Shown piece by piece: positions 35,261-50,800 of a stretch of 64,000 bases of DNA. Location: assembly GCA_029224185.1 (NCBI GenBank), contig CM055206.1:15477547-15541546 (forward strand), read 5' to 3'. The first letter of the stretch is position 1. Every line of letters begins with the position of its first letter. The position numbers and the translations under genes were made by a program. A model generated the notes under the pieces. That model saw only the letters and a list, made by a program, of their open reading frames with translations, did not search any database and was not told the DNA's origin. Origin of the DNA: Karalla daura (taxonomy: Eukaryota; Chordata; Actinopteri; Chaetodontiformes; Leiognathidae).

Positions 35261-38200
35261 ATTTGAAATCATCACACAAAAGAAATCACAATGAACAGCA
35301 GAAACAAAATCACATGCAGCTTGTCCTAAAAACTGCATCTTCTTTTGCTTTGCTTAAAATGGACACAGAGTAAGTGCCCCAAACTTCATAGGGCAACAAA
35401 ATATCTATGAGACATATGACCACTAATTAGGACTATAACAAGAAAAAGGGAAAAACTGTACTGTCCAAAACTGCAATTGTATGATCCAAACAAAGAGCAG
35501 TAAAACATGCCTATAAAAGTGAGAGCAACAAGAAAACCCACACAGACGCCAGAGCGTGCATAGATTCATTTGGCACGTCGCCCAGATATGTATTTTTTGC
35601 TGGACTCAGCTCTGAGTGTCTCTCTGTACCCAAAAGGACACAAAGCTGAATCTCCATCAGCTCAACTTGCGTGTTGCATCATCGTTGTCAGATCTCAGGA
35701 GGAAATGTTCTGCGCATATGTGCTCAGACAGATGGAAAGTGTGAACTGCGAGTTGGAGGGAAAACGGCGTTGTCTTGCTGTCACTGTTGATGTTCCCACT
35801 CCTCTCGGATCTGTCCAAGCTCTTTTCCACGTTTGTTCACGTCATTGTCTCCGGGTCATGGCGGAGGAGGAGGAGGAAAGTGAATTTGCAGCCACTGCTG
35901 TTTTCCACACCATCTCTTATGCTTCCACCACTCGGTGGAGCTGGTGAAGCTGTGAAGAATGCATTAAAGTGGATATATTCTTTTTCATTGCTTTAGTATG
36001 TGTATTTGCATATCTGGGGTGTCTCACGACTCCTTAACATTGAAGTCGATGTTTAGTAAACCGCCATAGTCAGAGAATGTGTCTCTGTGTCTTGAAATGA
36101 TTTCAGCCTCCTTGTGAAGTAACAACGAGGTCGATTTGCATACTTCGGCCTTCGCTCTCTATACCTCACCAGGATCTGACTTTTTCTCATCCTCACTTGT
36201 GGGTGACAGCCTCACCACTTCAGTGTCTACCGCTCACGGCTCGAACATGCCTCTCCCACACTCAGCTGTTCTTATATGGTCACATGATGCTATCTTCACG
36301 TCTTCTGCCTGGCAGGAAGATGTGAGCGGGGCACGTAGAGCTCATTAGCATTTAATAGGGAAAGGCGCTAAAACCGAGTGCTCAGAGCAGTGCTGTCAAA
36401 CTGGTGTGTAGAAAAGCAGGCTGTGATGTTAGGCTTTTTCTGACCGAAGCATGTCACTAAACATTACTGTTAAATGGCAACAAGGAGCCATTTCAAAGAA
36501 GGAGAAACAAGCAGAATTGGTCTCCTTGAAACTAACCATTAAAGCGGTTTCCAGAAGAGTGAAGACTGCTTTGCAGCATCTACATAGCCGTTTAGGCCTG
36601 AGTTTGTTGATGTTGGTCTGTGCTGGCACTGACCTTCACAGGCTGAATACACCCACTGCACATATTTTCTCTCTATGGTCTCTGCTCAAAGCATCACTAG
36701 CAGCTCCTCGGGTTCAGGCAGGTCAGAACCTGTTCACTGCAGCTCTGGTTGCACTCTGTGTTAGGGGTGTGATGGTGAGGGCAATGTTGAAGTGACCAGG
36801 AGCCAAAATCAGACAGAAACAGCACAAGAATGTGGATTTATAAAAGTATCCAGTGCACAGAGGAGGGGGCAGTACTCGGACTCTGGATTCAGTCTGGAAT
36901 CAAAGTGTGTGTGTTTTTTATGCTCTGCTTCATGAGCCTAGTGACTGGAAGTGAAGGTGTCATATGCTCATAGATCACATGAGGGCAAATAGACAGATGG
37001 CCACCATTGATTAGTGAATGGATTATTTCACTAATAGATTATTGATCATACAGTGCCTACCCTCTAACTTAGTCACATTTCACAGGTAAAGTTGATTGGT
37101 TGGTTGATTTTCTGATCGATCGGTTGAGGAGACAACGTTCATTACGACATTCATTATGTTGTATTCTCTCCCCTCTGAATATACGGCAGACAATTCTTAT
37201 TATCTGATATGTAAAGAAAAACCCTATTAGGAAGCCACAGGGTGGCTGCTGCTCTTTTCATTTCTTAAATAACAATGTTAAACGTTCTTAATTTAATTTT
37301 CTATTCTGTATAATAACACATTTAGCCAATTACAGAATCTAGATTTTAGTTCCCATCTGAGTCCCTGTTTTATTTTATTTTATTGCTTTAGATTATTAAA
37401 GGGAGTGTTTATTTCTTAAAGTTTAATCTGTACCCCGAAGAAATGCGTGGAAACTGACTAAATCCTGTGAAACCTGCACAAGTGACAGTGTTTTGGAAGC
37501 CGTTCTGTCTGTCCTTCTGTGTTTTCCAGATGCATGTTTTTGCCAAGCTGCAGCAGACGGACAGTAACTCAAAGAGAGATGCTACACACTCACAAACGCA
37601 AGTCTGTAATTTTTCAGAGTGATAGTTTATGACCATGGTGTTAGGAGAGAGGAGGAAAATAATAACAGCTGCAAGAGACCTGAGAGTCTCTGAACTGGAG
37701 CTCGGACCAGCGGAGGTAGATGTCTGAGCTAAATGTGTTTTTGCCGTTATGGGGAGAGTAAACAAAAAAAGTAAATGCACAGGAATCAGCCGAGACTGGC
37801 TTCTAATTCCAGGCAGTTTCCAATTCAGGAAATACAGTACAGACCTGCAAGAACAACACTGATTGGGGTCGAGGGGCAAGAGCCTCCTGGAGTGTAGCTC
37901 TCTGGAAAAAACTGAATTGAAGTCATCTCAAACCCTTGTCCTTAGGATCACTTGACATTAATCTCAAGTAGTAGCCTCAAAATCCAACAGCAAAAATGTT
38001 CAAGGTCTGAAGAGTCCGATTTTACTGTAAAATAAAGGTTTTATTTGATTTTTTCTGTATTTTTTTCTATTTAAACAATAAGATTTATCATGTACATGAC
38101 ACAGACAAACACACACACACATCCGACTTCATCAACTCAGCCTTCAAGGTCTGCATACAAAGCCTAAATTAGAAGAAGTTATTTATTTATCAGCCTTTAT

Positions 38201-40210
38201 TCCGACAGCTAATCACATTTAGACGGGAGCTCGGGGACCTGGCACGGTTGGAGTCTCGTAACTCTGGGACGACGGTACATGCATCTGCAGTTCTGACAAA
38301 AAGTTTCAAGTTCTTCCTCCGATAGCTCCACCTTATAGATGCACACCGTGCTTCATGCGTGGCAGCACGCGCACTCTATTTGATTAATTGAATTGCAGGG
38401 GCCGTCTTCTTGGACGCTTGCATTATAGGCTTCAGTAAATTAATTGGGCGAATCCCCCATTCCCTTTGGTTGGCATCAGCGACAGTCAGAGGGAAAAAAA
38501 AAACCTTGGATCTTGCAAACCTAAAAGATGTCTGATGCGGCAACAGAAGGAGTGATTAAAAAGGTGCGGAATTGGTTCTAATTCTTCTTTTCATTTTATC
38601 GCCAGTCGTACATCTCGCTCATTTGGATCCGTTTGAAGACGGGGCCGTTTCAATTGCCCGTTTTGATCATTGCAGGAACGAAACATTTTGCAATGATTTA
38701 AGAGGGATTTCTGAAGCTCCAGGTCAGGTCGTGGATGCTTTGTGGGCCTGCTGCTGCGTAATTATCTTAGAAAAAAAAAAACAGAATATACTGTAATTTT
38801 TAGCAGTTACAGTTAAAACAGTGACTCCATGGTACATGGTGACTCTCCACCGAGGGCTCCTGAAGAGCTTTGTTGAAGCAGTCTTGAGTAAAGAGAGTTA
38901 CACAAGGTCACCTTCACAGCATGTGGGAAGACAGTCTTTGTAGAGTGGATTTCTCTCTCCCTCTTTGAGTTATAGCCACGTCCTCTTTTAAAACAAACCC
39001 CAGAATGAGAAGGCGGTGCCTGGCCACCGCTCGACAGGATGTATCAGTGGGGCTTAATGTTCTCCAAAAGGACAGAGATCAACCTGCAATATTTCAGGCC
39101 AGCTTACGCAGGCAGGGACGTGATATCAAGCACCAGATCGTTGGCTTTAATAACGGCCTCTTCTGAGCCTCGTGGAAGAGACGCTGGAGATAGAGAAAAT
39201 CGAGCCCTTTAAACTTTGCGGATGCACACGTGACCTGGAAGATTCCTCTCTGAAAGGCCACGAGAATGACAGGTATGAACTAATACACAGGTCTGATGGC
39301 AATTTAACCTTGCCTAAGTCTGGCTCCGCGCCTCAAATCTCCCTCTCTCAATTACTCCTGACATTTTTCCATTTAGATTCCGCACACAAGAGGCGGCTCA
39401 ATGAGAAACAGAGAGAGAGAGAGGGGGAGGAAGAGATTGTTCTGGAAGCAGGGGGCCGACATGGTGTTCTATATCAGATCGTCTTTTATGTTTCTGCTTC
39501 TAGAGATTGAGGTTGAGGTTATAAGGTTGAAGACATTGCCTCCACACTCACGCAACCATACGAATAAATAAAACATGTGGGACAATGGTGAAAAGAAAAA
39601 AAAACAACATAAAAAATATAAAATATTAATATTCATTAGTTTATCAACTGGCATCTTGCATTCATGCATTTTACACAACATAATAATAATAGAGAGTGTT
39701 TTGCTATCTTAGTGGCCTGAAGTTATTTCTCATGCATTATTAAGCCAAGGGGGCCTTTTTTTGATATTGTAACACCGCAACACAACTGTCTTATTAAAAC
39801 AATACTACTAAAATATGACCTTCCTAGCAGCCAATTAACCAATAAATTGTACTAAATAAATAACCCGAACCAAGTCATTGCTTCTGTTGCTCATTAACTG
39901 CTCTCCCAGCCACACCCAGGGGTAGGATTTACTGGACGAGACTCTCTGTTTAAACCTCTGGACGCCGTTTTGGAAATAAAATGGGTAAAGAGATCATTGC
40001 TTCCACATCTAAGTAGAAATCACAGACGGTTGTATTTCATATATATTATATTGGAGGTTTCTCTGGATGGCCACTTAGATCTAACGTGTTGCTGATGGTC
40101 TCTGCTCTGCTCGTAACCCGCTCTCTTGACAACAGACATGACATGGTATTAACAGAGGTAAAGCGTGCGAGGTGAGAAGAGGTGGATGTGAAACGCTAGA
40201 TCGATATCAA

Positions 40211-40211
<1 letters not shown>
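35261..40211. other. Noncoding stretch
   Basis: No exon is recognised. Open frames at 35570-35947 (125 codons), 36451-36795 and 37409-37879 (156 codons, minus) resemble no protein I know and have no convincing splice-flank pattern. Confidence 0.5.

Positions 40212-40269
<58 letters not shown>
40212..40269 (+). repeat. (CA)29 microsatellite
   Basis: Uninterrupted CA dinucleotides, followed by further CA-rich sequence to about 40305. Confidence 0.97.
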
Positions 40270-40271
<2 letters not shown>

Positions 40272-43200
40272 CATCTACACACAAACTGTACACACACTAA
40301 CACAGTCGTATGCGTCACACTTCACAGGAGTTCTTGTCTTCGATGTGTGTGTGGCCAATGATGTTTCTGGGCTTGTTTCACTTTTATGAATTTGTGCCGT
40401 GAACAGGTCAGTAATTCTCGCATTCTCGAGTCTAATTTTTCCAGTTTCTGGTTCGACATCAGAAACAGCAAATTTTAGAAAGGAAGAAAGAAAAAAAAAT
40501 ACAGAGTTAATGAATAAACACTCCTGCAGCAGCTGTCCTCCACGTTCCTCAGCCTTGATGGGAAGTGGTTGTCATTTGATGTTAAATTGCCGTGAAAGGA
40601 AAAAAAAATTCTGAGCGTTTTTCCTGTAAATCTGTGTAGGAGGCAGAGAGGCAGAAGACAGAATGGGAGAGAACGGATCTCTTCGACAGCGTAAACACTC
40701 AAAACTCCAGGAGCACAGTTTTGTCTGTGTGTGTGTGTGTGTGTGTCTAGACTTATCCAGGCTAGTGGAAAGGAGCCAGGTGACTGGATGTGAAGGATCA
40801 AAGTTCTTGTCAGGCGCGTGTGGAATGGAAGCCGGAGCTGGTAGTTACCAAGACTCAGGATTTGCGTCCATCAACGTAAGCCTCGGATGCCTTTGTTCTT
40901 CACAGACCTCTCTGTAAACACGGAGCCATTTTGCTCTTCCACTGTGTAACTTTCCCATCCCATTCACATCCTCAGCATATTGTTTCATCTACGATGTCTC
41001 TCAATCGCCTGTGGACCGAGCTTAAGAGGAGCAAGTCCTGGATAATCAAATCCTTGTCTTTGAAGAGGAAAAAAAAATAAAGATAATGAAAAAAAAAGGA
41101 CATGCCGCTGAGGACAAACAGGGAAGCTTAACTTCTATTTCCCTTGCTTATACACCTAAACGTCTTTTTTTTTCTGTTGCTCCCTTTTCCCAGTTTGGTG
41201 ATTAGTCCAGACCATTTTTTTTCTCTTTTGTCTCTGTGCTGTCGATGGGGGTTTGGGAGTTTTGAAGCACCTGATTAAGTGCCAGCATCGCAGCATGGCC
41301 TTTTTTTTTGCTTTTTTTTACGTTTCCCTTATCCCTCCTATTCTCCATCACCAGGCCTCATTCTTCCCTCCCTCTCTTTCACTCCCTTTTCTCTGGGAAC
41401 ACAAGCGCAGCAGCCGGCCTGTTCCAACCTGCTGTCCGCATGACAGAGCATGGGAGAGATGATGGAAAAGCACTTTGCCTGGGCTCTGGTATTCTGAAAG
41501 CCCCTTTTTTTGAGTAGAGGGTGGGATGGTCTTTGAAAGACCTTCTTTTTTCTGAGCGTAGGAGAATGGTCCCCCCAAAAAAACTGCAAAAAGTACAGGA
41601 GAGAAGCACACGGTGGCCGAATCAGGAGATATCAGGACAGGAGGAGAGATTCAGCTTTCCAGAAGCGAGCGTGGTGCATTTTAAGTACCTTTTCTCGGGG
41701 CGATTCTTCTCGACTTTCTTTCAGGACGCATTAAAAAAAGGAGGCCATCAAACTACACACATTAATTCTACTCTGCTAGGCTCAGGGAATCCAAGCCTAC
41801 TGTGTGGGATGGAGAAAATAGAGTGGAAAAAAAGAAAAAAAAAAGAAAAAGAAAAATGAAAACACAGCCCGCCTGACTAAATGATGGTGTTAGGATTATT
41901 GGGGACCACCAGTTCAGTGAAGCAGAAAATGGGAATATGCTTGTGAGGGCACACCAGTTTACTTGAGTAGGAACCGCAGGCTCCCTGAGAGACAGACGGG
42001 GGCCGAGCTCAGCAAAACATTCAGCCGGCTAAAAATCTGCCATACTGCACCGAAGGGTTTAATTGTAACTAATTGGAATTCGTAACAAGCGTAAATGCAT
42101 TTCGCCACCTTATTGAATCCCGGATTCATAACAATTTGAAAGCGTTTTTTAAAGGGCTGAATTCAGCAAGGCTGAAAATTAATCGCTGTCATTATGAGGC
42201 GGTAATGAATTTTTAGTCCTCGCAATGCACTCATTCTTGCATCACAAGCCTCTGTTTGCTTCTGAATTCTTACCCAGGACAAGTGGTCTCTCTCTTTTTA
42301 TTTTTTTTTTGATATTTGCCTAAAGAGCTGGAAGCTAATCAGGCCACTTTAAACAGCAAAGCCCTTTAGCATTTCCACAAATCCGTTCATACATCCAACA
42401 CTTTCCTGCACTTTGTTGTTTTTAATGTATCCAAACTCTCTTCTATGTAATGGAGTAAATTTGATTGCGGAAAGCCAAAGAAGTACCTTTAATAAAAACA
42501 TTTGTACATAAGTATACAGATTCTGTGAGCTATGTGTGTTTCTAGATGTAACACAACCTATGGTAGTGAAAAACTGGATGATGGAGTGTAACAAACTAAT
42601 AGATAGAAAAACTCTTAAAGAATGTACTTCACTCGAGGCTAAAATCACATGTCGGGTTTTATCTTCATTGCGCAGTTTTTTAAGACAGGTTGACAGGTGG
42701 GGTCTGCTTTTCCTCCTTGAAACATCACACAACCTCAATCATAATCTGCCTCAGCTCCTTGCAACATGCAGAATGCTCTAGACTCTTTGGGAATACCAGT
42801 GGTGTGGCGGTTCCCACCATTCAGAGTTGAACTGATGATAAGCTCACAGTTTGTCTTTGTACTGTATAATCAAAAGTTATTACAAATGATAAAGACCATG
42901 AGAATAAAACGATTTGAAATAGACATAGAAACATTCTTTTTTTTCCCATTAAATGCAAATATATGAAGTTAAATACACAGTGTACTGAATATGATAAATC
43001 AAAACTGCATAGTGTTAATTAGCAAATAGTGTGTGAGTGATCAAATTAGATTAATAATCAGGATTTCGCTAAGTGTCAGCTTTGATACGGGCCAAGCTGA
43101 CAGCCCTTGTTAACAAATGTCACACATCAGAGATCACAAAACAGTGCAGGCGTATCTCAGACAGATTAGTCTCGAGCCTGTGTGAAAACCCCACAGTCGA

Positions 43201-46200
43201 GGAGCCCTTTCGCCTCGTGGCCGGCCCTGGCCTTACCTCACCGGACAGGAAGTGGGACTGCATGGCGATGGCCCCCGGCACACCGCGGCACCATAAGTGA
43301 TTTGTGCTGTTGCGTTTTGGAGGCTGGAGAGGCTGGAGGTGTTCCTCGGCTGCATCCGTCAAGCACAGAGACGATAAGACGCGGCGTCTGGCATACAGAT
43401 GTGTTAGCCTTCGCCCTCCTCTCCTCTGATGCCTGCAGGCTATCATGGCTCATCCCCGAAGCACAGGAGCCTGAATTTCTTTCCCACCTTTCTGTCAACT
43501 CCATCGCACAGCCCGACTAACCCCCCTAACAGCACGCTGCCTCAGAGAGAAGGGTACAATTACTGATTCCCACATCAAGCCGCTCACCGCTGACACGTGC
43601 TGAAACATGCAAACGTTTCAAACCTGCACCCTGCAACCTGAGGGCGGTCGATGTGTGGGGAAACTTTCTGAAAGGGAGTTTGAATAATGACGTTATAATC
43701 CGAGAGTGACAAAGCAGGATTTACCAGAGGCTCTGAGGTTAGAGTGGCTATTGAAATCAAACTCAGCACCCTGACAAGTTTGTTTAGAGGATTGGTAAAA
43801 CTGACACGCAGCAAAAGGCCACAAACAGAACAACGGAAGCAGAAAATCTCAGAGCTGAGAATTCGAGAGCAACTTGTGTTTACAGTGTAATTACACAGAC
43901 ACGGATGAAAGGCGGACAGACTTTCAGGCACATTTGTGTCAGATGTCATTAAATATTAAGACTGACCTCATTTCCCAAACATTTTGACACATTTTGATGT
44001 GAAAAAAACTTTTTAGGTTTCCAATTTTAGAAGTTGTCAACACAGTAAAAACATGTCAAATACTCATCTCACAAAGAGCTTTTATCCAGACAAATAACTT
44101 CGTTTTTTCATTTCAATTGAGCCATTTTGTCGATTTTTTCTGTATTGATTTTCCAATCAGAGCCCTTGTCTCTTTCTGCCCAATGAGTCAAGTGCAGTGG
44201 CTGTGTGTCAGTATTGCATCTCTGGGTATAATATGGTGCGTGACACAGTAAAGGTGGAGTACTTGAAGCCGCATAACTCGTACTGCAGTAGATTCTGCTA
44301 GCTCATGACTCAATCTCAGATGATCGATCTGCATAGGTGAGCACATGATAAAATCATACCAAGAGGCCTATCGGATTATACAGAGGAACTGGACCTTCAG
44401 GCTTTCAGTCAATTGTTGCCGGTTGTGGGCTCTGAACCCAGATCAGCTTTAATAACAGGAGATGTGTGAGGTTTGAAACACCAAGGCCCCGGTGAGCTGA
44501 TCCTGGACCAGCGCTGGCGGCAGTGGCTCTATAATGAGGCGCAGTGGGAGGCGGATGATGAGGAGTTTCCATGGTGAAGGGCCCCGCTGAGGTTAGAGAA
44601 GCAGCGAATGGCTGGTAATCAAGAGGTCCAGCCAGAGGCGGTGTCATGCTCACTGGATTGCTCAATCTCCGCACGTTATCTTCTCATAACGCGGCTCCAC
44701 CTCCCCGCTCAGACTCTCACTCATTTTGGAGCACACGAGGGAAGGCTCCCAGAATACTTAGGGAGTAAAACTTCATGCAGTTTCTCCAGTTGGAATATGC
44801 CAAGTTTTGGAAGCAATCTAAGAACTCTTGTCATCATCATCAGTGTATAATGTAATGTAATGCATGTAACATAAAATTCTATAAATAAAAACATCTTCAA
44901 TTTAAGGAACCCCATATTACTGTGTCCAGTTCAATAAGATTCATTTAGAAATATCCCTAGTGTGTGATGATGAAAAACAGTTTACATAATGCATATGGAA
45001 ACATACGGAAACCAAAAGATAAACTATTGTATTATAAACTGATTGCTATTTTGAGAGAGTAAATCTGAAGAATGTCTATAAGTGATGATTGTTTTGATTT
45101 TGTTGCCTAAATTAAGCTAGTTTTTATCCTGACTTTGATGGCAAAGGCATCAAAAAATATTAAAAAAAACTGTATACAAACTTGGTATCACAGGCAAAGA
45201 AATACATTATGAATTCATATGGATTCAGCAGCTGAAGTGATACATGTACATACTTTGTTAAGGAGCTGGTGGAGACCAAAAATAGAGCAAAAATGGAGAG
45301 AACAGTGGCTCCAAATAATTTGGACGTTTTTCTTGGCAGCTGAATGTATGAATACTACAAAGGTCTGAAATATTGATTTAATATGGTGCCAGGGCCACAA
45401 TTGTTCCCTTTCAATTCCTTGTGATACCCAAAGTTTTACTCTGGTGGTTTGCTGCCTTTATCAAAATGAGTTGAGCTTTGATTTTTTTTTTTTTTTAACT
45501 GTAGTAACGAATGTTTGTAGTGAAACAATTTTAAACTCAGGGACAGATAATCTATTTAAGATTTTTTTATTTTCACTGTTTGTTTGGTTTTGTAATGTTG
45601 TGGGACTTTATCTGAGTGCATATGTGCCTCTGAAAGTTCTGATTGTCTCTGTCAATATGCGGACAGTGCCTTATATATAAAAAAAAAAATCTCCAGATTG
45701 AAAAAGTCATCCTTACAGACGTCCCTTTGTAGTCTAGGGACACCAAGAACTCAAATGGGCTGTCCATTCTTTTAAACCACAATCAATCGCTATTGAAAGG
45801 CCTGGAAACTGTTCAATGCTAAATGTATTTTGGTGTTATTTTTATTCAGCCGAGTCTTCTTGATGTCGGCTTCAAACCACCGCATTTCTCCTTGGGGGCT
45901 TACAATGACTCACATTCGGGCCAGGAAACCGGGAGCGATTGAGCAGTTTCAATCACACGCTTGAAGACTTTTAAAAAAAACAAGATCAATCAATATCCAC
46001 CTCTTAAAGTTAACTCACAAAATTTACTTTAATCGAAACTGTCATTCACCCTGAGACACTAAGTAACCATCTCTGCTCGTCATCGGTGCTTGAATGCCAA
46101 TGACCTGAAATTACTTACTTCAAACAGGCTGGAGGATAAACCTATAAAGCTGTAGACTGCCTTTGTGTGTCCTGAGAATGCCTCGTGCTCCACATTTTCC

Positions 46201-47795
46201 TGACCTAATTTTTCTCCTCACACCGTCAATAACGGAACTGTGCGACTGCATTGCAATGAACGGCATGTTTTATTAACATGTTCAGTACAACAAAGCGGAA
46301 TGCAATTGTGTTTATGATAAATTCAGTGCTTTGTATACCACACGCTGACACAGTGTGGGTTTTCTAAAGCGTGACCAAATGCAATTGGGGAAGCGAAAGT
46401 AGTGGATTCACTGGAACTTCAGGATACGATATAATTATTTGTTTTTGGATGATATTCATACCAGTGTTTGACACAACAACTTGGCCCATGCCAGCACCAG
46501 TGTTTTTTCTTTGTTATTTATTCCTCTTTTGTATAAAAGAAACCAGGAAATTCTTCACTACTGAAAATGTTTTTCAACCCTTCATCAAAACATATTTGAA
46601 TAAGCACAAATTCAATGAGACATTTGTGGAAAAAAAACTTTAAAAACTGCAACAAGAAGCCTTATCTCTGTTATTTGTGTCTATAAAACATCCAATTAGA
46701 TTGGTAGTGTTGAAGTCCTTTTCTGAAGCACGTTCTCCCACGTATTATAACTGACATTTTTGCTCCTACAACATAGCTGTTAACATGCCTGTCATATAGC
46801 CAATGATAAACAAGGTGAATTTTGGCCTATACCGATGTACTTGTGCATCCCAAGATGTACCAGCTTCGGTTCTTTGACTATTACCAGAGTTTGTCCTAGT
46901 CACTCCAAACAACTCTGTTCCAGAAGTCTTGAGGCTTTAGAAGGTGCTACTGGGCAGATTGGTGCTGTTTGATTGAACTGGCACACAGTTTGTTTCTGGC
47001 AACCCAAACCATTTTGTTCAGGTACCTCCTTATTATGCATCTTGAAAAAACCACAATGCTTGCAGAGAAGCCGGCGTTTGGAGCATTTTGAGGGTTTTTC
47101 TTTGCATTGCGGCCAATTTTCCTAGCAGTTGTGGTTGAATTTGATGTTGTTCTGTCTTTGTATCATATGCCATTTTTCTATTTCCTCCGTGTAAGAGTTG
47201 CAAGACCACTAATTGGCAATTTTAAAATATTGATATGTGCTTTCATGGTATTTTTTCCTTGCAGCTCTTTTAACAGTGGCAGTGCTCAGTATCCAGCAAC
47301 ATCAATGCAGGGCTGGATGAAATGTGAGGGGCTCTCGAGAGAGAAAGAAACCAATTGACTTTTCTTTCTACATAGCCATTAATTACAATTACAAAGAAGT
47401 CACACATAGGTAACCTTTCCTAAGTATACCTTTGTGTTTCAGTTCCTATGTATGTAAAACAGTTTTGGAGATTTCATTTATCATGGGCAGTCATAATAGT
47501 GTGATTGTCTTTTGGTTGGCCCCTAATAAAAGGAGAGCTTTGACCAGAGTGGGACATATTTTCCAAGAAATTGCTAGCATTTTCCCAATTCTGCTAGTAG
47601 TCATATAATATTATGAACTGTTGAAATTGTGAGATCCCCACTTGCTAATTAGAGACTTCTAAAACCAACCAGTCCACTAATTCATACTTTCAAAAATAAG
47701 GATTTAGGGATTTTATTCAGAGACATTTGAACATTTGTACATTAATTGAGGAACAAAGCTTGTGATTTGTGATCTCCTCAATGGACGACATAGAC
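40270..47795. other. Noncoding stretch
   Basis: Includes a short TG tract (40726-40746), a polypurine run (41820-41858) and two moderately GC-rich unique segments (43190-43400 and 44470-44720) that look like candidate conserved noncoding sequence. No exon or known repeat is recognised with confidence. Confidence 0.5.
40726..40746 (+). repeat. (TG)n microsatellite
   Basis: About ten TG units, read directly. Confidence 0.93.
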
Positions 47796-47836
47796 AAACA
47801 CACACACACAGACACACACACACAGACACACACACA
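47796..47836 (+). repeat. (CA)n microsatellite with GA interruptions
   Basis: Three CA runs separated by single CAGACA interruptions. Confidence 0.93.
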
Positions 47837-50800
47837 AGCTATGGTTTCTAAAGTGTGCTTTGAATAATCTGAGACCAGTTCAAATGAGGTTTGTTTACAA
47901 GTACATCTGCACACATCCATGCAGATCCTGCCACTGGTTTGACATAAGACCATCCAGAGTACAGGTAACAATGTACGTTTTTTTTGTTTTCTAAAGTTTA
48001 AGTGCAATTACCAACTGTTTTATGGGCAAGTAAACATGTCGATATTTAACAAGTTTGTTAGACCTTAAGGAAAAAATTTGGTCAGGACACAAATAAAAGA
48101 AAGCTCCACTGGGCGCTATTAAGGAATGGTAAAAGAGCCCAAGAAATACTTGAGAAAAATGTATGCTTCCTGAAAATGAGTTCATCTTCGCTAATGATCA
48201 CAAGCTCCACTACAGGGTGTAATTAAAAAGTGAAATAAATGAGATGATGCCCCCTGTGAGGCGAAAAACGCCTTTTGCCCCATTAGTCCACATTTATATT
48301 CCCATGCTAGCATGCTGTTAAAATCAGTGCATTTACATCAACAAAATGTTGACCCCATTATTTTACATACATGTATAGACTTTAAACTGTAAACATTTGA
48401 GTATATTCGCTTATTCCAGGGTTAAGATTAAATTAGATTAAATTCAAGGAGATTGAAAAAAATGATATAAAATATCAATGCGTTTAAATATTATTTTCCT
48501 TTGATTAGGATGCAACTTGAAACACATATTGTGGATGGATGTAATTACCTTGCCATGCTAGACTTTTAGGCATCACTGCCTGCTGAGCATCCAAAGCTCA
48601 ACATTTGGTTTATCCTGAACTTCTGTGTGGCATTTGAATGCACCACATACAGACAGACGAATGGAAACCGGTGGTCATTCTTCCTCCTTCCTTTTGTGTT
48701 TCCTGTCTGACTGCATTCACAAGTTAATGTATTGTTTCTCTAATCCTCATAAGTGTATTATAAAACCCAGCTTGAGCTCCTTTCTTTCAGGTGTTGGAGT
48801 GTCCTGCAAAAAAAGGAGCCAAAAACATACATCAAACCCGCCATTTCTTTTTCTCAATTTCTCGCAGTGACGGATACGTCTTGGAAAACAGATATGAGGC
48901 TGTAGCCAAAAACAGAATGGCTTCCCAGCAGCGGGGCCCATACATCATTGTAAATAATTCACAGAAGTAAAGCTAGCTTCCTGGGGCCAGCACACGCCCA
49001 GGCCAACATGTGCTTCATCTTGCTCACTGTGAAATTCCCTGAAGGCACAACATTGACCCAGGGCAGGCAACTTGGGGACATGTTCCAACGGAAGAACATT
49101 ACTCCTCATCCCACAAATTTACTTTTCATGAGGTGCCAAAAGTGACAGCGAAATTGGATTTTGTACTTTACTTGGTCTTTATCTCTTGTAAATTTCAAGG
49201 TGTCAGTTCATGACACAGTTGGATTACTACAACCTCCAACTCAAAATTAATCTTCGGCATGTACAATATCTGCATTGGCTCGGACAGCGTTGTAGGTTGT
49301 ACTGTAAGCGCACCGGAGGTGTATCAGCAGAATAAATGTTGCACTACATGCAGTTTGTCTTTTGCAGAAATCACTGGTATTCAACTTACCACCCCAAGGC
49401 CAAACACAGTAACCTGCACTATTGAGAAGGTGTGTGTGTGTGTGGGGGGGGTTCTGAGGGGGAAAAACAACATGAGATGAAAACACACTGATGTGAGAAA
49501 ATACATCACAAATTTAAGGAAAGACCAACACTTCACACAGCAAAAATTCTTACACAATGTTATTCAAACTGTTTGACATTTAGATATCAATTCCAAAGGT
49601 AATAAAACTCTCTGAACAGCACTTTTGTTTGTGGATTTCAAACAGCAGGAAACAAATGAAATAATGTGGCACATGTGCCACATTTGGCCTTGTAATTTTG
49701 CTCTCACATTTCCTGAAGTTTAAACAATCATTATATAATCTGTTAGCGAGCGAGCCAGTCTAGCAATTTCAGGTGTTTCTCGAAGTCTCATTTCCTGGAA
49801 CAAATATAAATGTCAACCTTTACCTTTGTTTCGCTGATGAGTTTGATCATTAATGTTCTGTTAAGCACTTCTGGGCCACCATACTTATGAGACTCGATGA
49901 AGGCATAAAATAAGATAGAGGCAGCAACGCGACAAACCAAGAATGTAGAGATAGCTGGAAAAACAAACGTAGAGTGACTGCACCTGGGGAGGCAGGACCT
50001 TTCTTTTTCCAATCGCATTACGGCGCGGAAGCAAACGCCGCAGGGGACCTTTTTTTGGGGACAGTTTCCGTGGCGAGGAATCATTTTTAATTCAGGTACT
50101 TTAACTTATTTTATCAGCTCTCAGGACTGCTGCTGAGTAAACACTTTTAAAATTGAAGGTGAGAAAGCCTCTCTGGTTTTGAACATAAAAAATGCATCAG
50201 CCGTGTGAATGTAGAACAGTATATCACTGCTGAAAACACTGCACCTTCCATTTCAGCTCGCCGCTCGTCGGATGCAGTAAAACCAGGTTCAGTCTGTTTT
50301 GATGCGTGCGTCAAATTTATGATTGGAAGCCTTTGCATAATATATCAAAGGAAAAATAACCACAGCGGTTCATGGTGTTACTTACCTTCCAGTTTGTAAG
50401 GTGAAACAACATGTGTCCACTTTCTAGTGCGTCCCGTTGCTGCAGATTTGATCCTTATAAACTGCTTGCTTCCTATTGATTTTTTTTATTCTTTTCCAAA
50501 TAGCAACCTGTGCTGTGGCCTTGCACCAAAGCCCACACACACAGTTTGAATGATGACACCCTGAATACATCAACATGCCCAAGTCAAGCCACCTGATACC
50601 AACAATAGTGGACCTGCTCAGCCGTGTAATGCTGCCTTTTGTGCTGTAGTCTTAACACCCACACCTGTCGTTGGTGGTGCATGCAGAAGGTGGGTTGGTG
50701 GCGATGTCAGAGCGTTGGCGATGTCATCTCTGCTTCACAAATATGTCTCTAGACACGTCAATCCATCAGTATTGTCTGACTCGGCTCCCATCACACAGCT